Assembly: GCA_964647785.1 (NCBI GenBank)
Contig: CAZYJD010000082.1
Coordinates: 1 to 8,349, forward strand
Length of the DNA: 8,349 bases
Direction of reading: 5' to 3'
From: CAZYJD01 sp964647785
GTDB taxonomy: Bacteria > Bacteroidota > Bacteroidia > NS11-12g > UBA9320
The position numbers were made by a program, and so were the translations under genes. This document shows positions 5,695 through 8,349 of the stretch, one piece after another; positions within the stretch are counted from its first letter, which is position 1; every line of letters begins with the position of its first letter. The notes under the pieces are model-generated. The model saw only the letters and a list, made by a program, of their open reading frames with translations. It made no database searches and was not told the origin of the DNA.

Positions 5695-5842
5695 TTGTCT
5701 TTCTTTGCTTTTGACCTGAACACTTTTTGCTGCAATACACCACGCTATGCCAGTTTTTCTCCCATTTTTTTCTCCAACCAAAAGGCCTTCCACAAGTGGG
5801 GCACTGTTTCTGTGGCAGATCTTCTTTCTTTACCCTTTTCAT
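5663..5842 (-). CDS. DUF2256 small zinc-ribbon-like protein (59 aa)
   Basis: A small basic protein of the DUF2256 family, function unknown. It has two cysteine pairs that could hold one zinc ion: CPTC (14-17) and CSKKC (37-41). Between them is the family core GRPFGWRKKWEKNW (18-31). The preceding LPQK is also typical. The start at 5842 overlaps the SDR stop in an ATGA, a usual sign of translational coupling. An in-frame ATG at 5896 would lie inside the SDR and adds residues unlike the family. DUF2256 genes are, to my knowledge, often next to or fused with photolyase/cryptochrome genes, which fits the DASH gene starting inside its 3' end. Nucleic-acid binding is plausible from the charge and cysteines but is inference. 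Confidence 0.9.
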   Translation of the reverse strand: MKRVKKEDLPQKQCPTCGRPFGWRKKWEKNWHSVVYCSKKCSGQKQRKTNENSHLVDTQ

Positions 5843-6534
5843 ATCTTTATTGCAGACATTCCTCCGTCTACATGAAAAACTTGACCGGTAATCCAAGATG
5901 ATTGTTCTTCTATTAAAAAAACAGCTGCATTCGCTACATCTTCGGGGGTTCCTATTCTTTTGAGCGGATGACGTTCTTCACTGGCACTTCTTTGTTTTTC
6001 ATTCCGGAGCAACCTGGCTGCCATCGGGGTGTCGGTTAGTGATGGGGCAATTGCGTTGAGCCGAACGCTTGGTGCCCATTCTGCAGCCAAACTTTTAACG
6101 AAACCCTCCAGTGCCCCTTTTGCCATGGCAACACTGCTGTGAAAAGGCATGCCCTGCGATACCGCAACGGTGCTGAAAGCCACCACCGAGGCATTCCCCT
6201 CTTTTAATTCTTTTTCATAATGCTGCAATGCCTTCACAAGTCCGAGGGTGTTGATCTCTAGGTCCGACCTGAAAGTATCTAAAGCCAATTGTTTAAAGGG
6301 TTTGAGTTGGATGCTTCCTGGACAATAAATCAAAGCGCTTAAGGGCCCCTCTATTGAGGGGAAGTCTGGGCTTTCTTCCAAGATGTCTAGATCATGATGG
6401 TTCGGTGCGCCACCTGTATCATTTCTGCTTGCAGTTATGATATGATAAGAACCTTTGGCCTCTAGCAATTCCACGATGCTTTTTCCAATTCCACTATTTC
6501 CCCCAATGATGAGAACTTTATTATTCATATTCAT
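5839..6534 (-). CDS. Short-chain dehydrogenase/reductase-like protein without the catalytic tyrosine
   Basis: A 231-residue Rossmann-fold protein of the SDR superfamily. The cofactor motif GGNSGIG is at 11-17, the structural asparagine at N95 (INTLGLV), the S/T pair of the active site at 121-122 (FSTVA), and the C-terminal FHVDGG at 220-225. The YxxxK active-site motif reads VAMAK: lysine K139 is kept, but the tyrosine position (135) is valine. The protein may still bind NAD(P), but the normal SDR proton transfer is unlikely. The start at 6534 gives MNMNNKVLIIGG; the ATG at 6528 is an alternative. It is the first gene of the photolyase operon, and its stop overlaps DUF2256 by four bases. A flavin- or cofactor-related or structural role is possible; the substrate is unknown. 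Confidence 0.9.
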   Translation of the reverse strand: MNMNNKVLIIGGNSGIGKSIVELLEAKGSYHIITASRNDTGGAPNHHDLDILEESPDFPSIEGPLSALIYCPGSIQLKPFKQLALDTFRSDLEINTLGLVKALQHYEKELKEGNASVVAFSTVAVSQGMPFHSSVAMAKGALEGFVKSLAAEWAPSVRLNAIAPSLTDTPMAARLLRNEKQRSASEERHPLKRIGTPEDVANAAVFLIEEQSSWITGQVFHVDGGMSAIKI

Positions 6535-6587
6535 TGAACAAGCCTGCTCGGCGTTGGTTTTGAGATTTCCATAGGCTTTTTATGGCG

Positions 6588-6594
6588 TACTTTG
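6588..6594 (+). promoter_or_regulatory. Possible -7 box of era, close to the start codon
   Basis: TACTTTG resembles the Bacteroidetes -7 box TAnnTTTG, one base short. It ends only four bases before the era ATG, so transcription would start at or very near the start codon. A TTTTG at 6558-6562 is 25 bases upstream, longer than the usual 19-21. This is a weak candidate. Confidence 0.25.
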
Positions 6595-6598
6595 CAGA

Positions 6599-7489
6599 AT
6601 GAATGAACAGAAGAACGATCATCGGTCTGCCTTTGTGAGTATCATAGGAAAACCCAACGCAGGCAAATCAACTCTTCTCAATACCCTTTTGGGAGAAAAG
6701 TTTGCCATCGTAAGCCCCAAAGCACAAACAACCCGTCATCGAATCAAAGGAATCTATAATACCGAGGACTTACAATTGGTTTTTTCTGATACCCCTGGGT
6801 TTCTAAATCCTGAGTATCTTTTGCAAGAAAGCATGATTACGGCAGTAAAAGAGTCTCTTGAAGATGCCGACGTTATTCTAGTGGTGGTGGATGGAGGAGA
6901 GAAATCTCCGGATACCGGTATCTCAGAATTGCTCAAACACCATCAAACCACTGCGCTGCTGCTGATCAACAAATCTGATATCCATGAAGATTCTTGGAAT
7001 GAACAAAGGCTCGCTGAGTGGAGTCAGGCTTACAATTGTTCAGAATCTTATTTGGTTTCAGCACTTCATGGCATTGGATTAAAGGCAGTATTGTCCAGCC
7101 TGATTGAAAAGGCCCCCATCCATCCTCCCTTTTTTGATAAAGAAGATTTAACTGATCGAAGTGAACGCTTTGTGGTGGAAGAACTCATTAGAGAAAAAAT
7201 TCTGATGAATTACTCGAAGGAAATTCCATACTCGGTAGAGGTAAAGGTAGAGTCATTCAGAGAAGAACACGACATCATACGCATAGAGGCCCTGATTTTT
7301 GTTGAACGCAGTTCACAAAAAAGAATCATCATAGGCAAAGGGGGGGAAATGCTCAAAAAAGTTGGCTCAGAAGCTCGGATCGATCTCGAAAGATTTTTTG
7401 GTAAACAAATCTATCTGAGCACCTTTGTGAAAGTTCGCGAGAATTGGAGAAAAGACGAGCGAATGCTTAAAAAATTTGGATATCAATGA
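6599..7489 (+). CDS. era: GTPase Era
   Basis: An essential GTPase that binds the 3' end of 16S rRNA and helps mature the small ribosomal subunit; cytoplasmic and partly membrane-associated. The 296-residue protein has G1 GKPNAGKS (17-24), G2 within TTRHRIKG (44-51), G3 DTPG (64-67), G4 NKSD (124-127) and G5 VSAL (153-156). A C-terminal type II KH domain contains IIIGKGGEML (243-252) and ends FVKVRENWRKDERMLKKFGYQ, the usual Era tail. Length is normal. The start at 6599 places G1 near residue 17; the gene is divergent from the photolyase operon across 64 bases. Its stop overlaps the start of der in an ATGA, so the two GTPases are probably translated together. Confidence 0.97.
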   Translation: MNEQKNDHRSAFVSIIGKPNAGKSTLLNTLLGEKFAIVSPKAQTTRHRIKGIYNTEDLQLVFSDTPGFLNPEYLLQESMITAVKESLEDADVILVVVDGGEKSPDTGISELLKHHQTTALLLINKSDIHEDSWNEQRLAEWSQAYNCSESYLVSALHGIGLKAVLSSLIEKAPIHPPFFDKEDLTDRSERFVVEELIREKILMNYSKEIPYSVEVKVESFREEHDIIRIEALIFVERSSQKRIIIGKGGEMLKKVGSEARIDLERFFGKQIYLSTFVKVRENWRKDERMLKKFGYQ

Positions 7490-8349
7490 GTGGGATAGTA
7501 GCAATAGTAGGTAGGCCCAATGTGGGTAAATCCACCCTGTTTAACCGTTTAACCGGACAAAGAAGCGCCATTGTTGACGATGTAAGTGGTGTTACACGCG
7601 ACAGGCACTATGGAAAAGCCGAATGGGGCAAAACCGAATATACCCTCATCGATACGGGGGGGTATGTTGTTAACAGCGAAGACATCTTCGAAAGTTCTAT
7701 TAGAAAACAGGTGGAACTGGCATTAGAAGAGGCTGATGTACTCCTGTTTGTGGTTGATGTAACCACCGAAATTACTGATTTGGATGACGAGTTTCTGCGG
7801 GTGATTAGAAGATCCAGCAAACCGGTTTTATGCGTGGTAAATAAATGCGACAATGCCGATCGTATCATGGAATCATCTTTATTCTACGGCCTCGGGTTTG
7901 ATGAAGTTTTTCCTGTTGCTGCCACCAGCGGCAGTGGCACCGGAGAGCTGCTTGATAAATTGGTTGAATTGTTACCCAGCGGCAATGAATCTATTGAAGA
8001 CGATGGATTGCCAAAAATTGCCCTTGTTGGTAGACCTAACGTAGGAAAATCCTCCCTATGCAATGCGCTTCTGGGAGAAGAGAGAAACATTGTAACAGAC
8101 ATTGCAGGTACCACGAGGGATACCATTCACACCAGATACAACGCCTATGGTAAAGAATTTATCATTCTCGATACGGCTGGCGTGCGAAAAAAATCTAAGG
8201 TTTCTGAAAATATTGAGTTCTATTCTGTCATGAGATCCATCCGAGCCATAGAGGATTGTGATGTAATGCTACTGGTTCTCGATGCACAACTCGGATTTGA
8301 ATCACAAGACATGAACCTCTTTGCACTGGCACAACGCAACGGCAAAGGA
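7486..8349 (+). CDS. der: GTPase Der (EngA), 3' end outside the window
   Basis: An essential double GTPase for assembly of the 50S ribosomal subunit. The frame is open from the ATG at 7486 to the window end (288 codons), starting MSGIVAIVGRPNVGKSTLFN. Domain 1 has G1 GRPNVGKS (9-16), G3 DTGG (56-59) and G4 NKCD (119-122; NKxD with cysteine). Domain 2 has a second GRPNVGKS (182-189), TRDTIHT for G2, and DTAG (229-232). Two GTPase domains in tandem are specific for Der. The missing part should be the end of domain 2 and the C-terminal KH-like domain. The four-base overlap with era indicates a shared transcript. Confidence 0.97.
   Translation, partial: MSGIVAIVGRPNVGKSTLFNRLTGQRSAIVDDVSGVTRDRHYGKAEWGKTEYTLIDTGGYVVNSEDIFESSIRKQVELALEEADVLLFVVDVTTEITDLDDEFLRVIRRSSKPVLCVVNKCDNADRIMESSLFYGLGFDEVFPVAATSGSGTGELLDKLVELLPSGNESIEDDGLPKIALVGRPNVGKSSLCNALLGEERNIVTDIAGTTRDTIHTRYNAYGKEFIILDTAGVRKKSKVSENIEFYSVMRSIRAIEDCDVMLLVLDAQLGFESQDMNLFALAQRNGKG

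Larger units (their letters stand above)
2368..6534 (-). other. Five-gene photolyase operon
   Basis: SDR, DUF2256, DASH cryptochrome, DUF429 and FeS-BCP-like photolyase follow each other on the minus strand. Overlaps are 4, 32 and 16 bases, then a gap of one base. Such spacing implies one transcript and probably translational coupling. No internal terminator is visible. None is seen after the last gene either, and the initiator tRNA lies 66 bases further on with its own promoter and terminator. The operon promoter should lie in the 64-base region before 6534, shared with era; I could not find a clear TAnnTTTG box for it there. Confidence 0.85.

Noticed and set aside
5695..5793. Longer DASH protein starting at 5793
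   Set aside because: The extra 33 residues overlap DUF2256 and show no photolyase character; the conserved N-terminus begins at 5694.
5843..5896. Longer DUF2256 protein starting at 5896
   Set aside because: The extra 18 residues lie in the SDR gene and do not resemble the family; the ATGA junction at 5839-5842 supports the shorter form.
7608..8126. Minus-strand open frames opposite der
   Set aside because: The plus strand here encodes Der with all GTPase motifs; the antisense frames are serine-rich shadows.

Overview
This window most likely comes from an aerobic, light-exposed member of the Bacteroidota (Bacteroidetes). The best evidence is a promoter upstream of the initiator tRNA with the phylum's typical form, TTG, then 19 bases, then TATATTTG (TAnnTTTG). 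The gene set also fits: a small GIY-YIG ORF beside a tRNA, an era-der pair, and a photolyase cluster containing an SDR and a DUF2256 gene. The genus cannot be told from the sequence.

Layout. (1) 1-~620, + strand: the 3' part of tRNA-Phe (GAA), then an exactly 100-base run of N, then a small GIY-YIG nuclease gene. The tRNA 3' end, its terminator and the first codons of the nuclease are repeated after the gene, so the gene sits inside a 359-bp unit flanked by copies of a tRNA 3' end. This looks like a minimal tRNA-associated mobile unit. (2) 623-1942, - strand: a type II sulfide:quinone oxidoreductase closed by a strong terminator. Two CRP/FNR-like inverted repeats 22 bp apart lie upstream of it. 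(3) 2191-2342, - strand: initiator tRNA-fMet with its own promoter and terminator. (4) 2368-6534, - strand: a tightly packed five-gene operon, in transcription order an atypical SDR, a DUF2256 zinc-ribbon-like protein, a DASH cryptochrome/photolyase, a DUF429 RNase H-like protein, and a second photolyase of the FeS-BCP/(6-4) type. Junctions are overlaps of 4, 32 and 16 bases and a gap of 1 base. (5) 6599 to the window end, + strand: the ribosome-assembly GTPase genes era and der, overlapping by 4 bases; der runs off the end.

The most interesting region is the photolyase operon. It pairs two photolyases from different branches with three poorly characterised partners. Two of its proteins depart from their families: the FeS-BCP-like photolyase has a single cysteine and so cannot hold the usual four-cysteine [4Fe-4S] cluster, and the SDR has valine at the catalytic tyrosine position. 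The second point of interest is the tRNA/GIY-YIG repeat, whose downstream copy carries a 14-base GC palindrome in place of a GATC in the T-loop.
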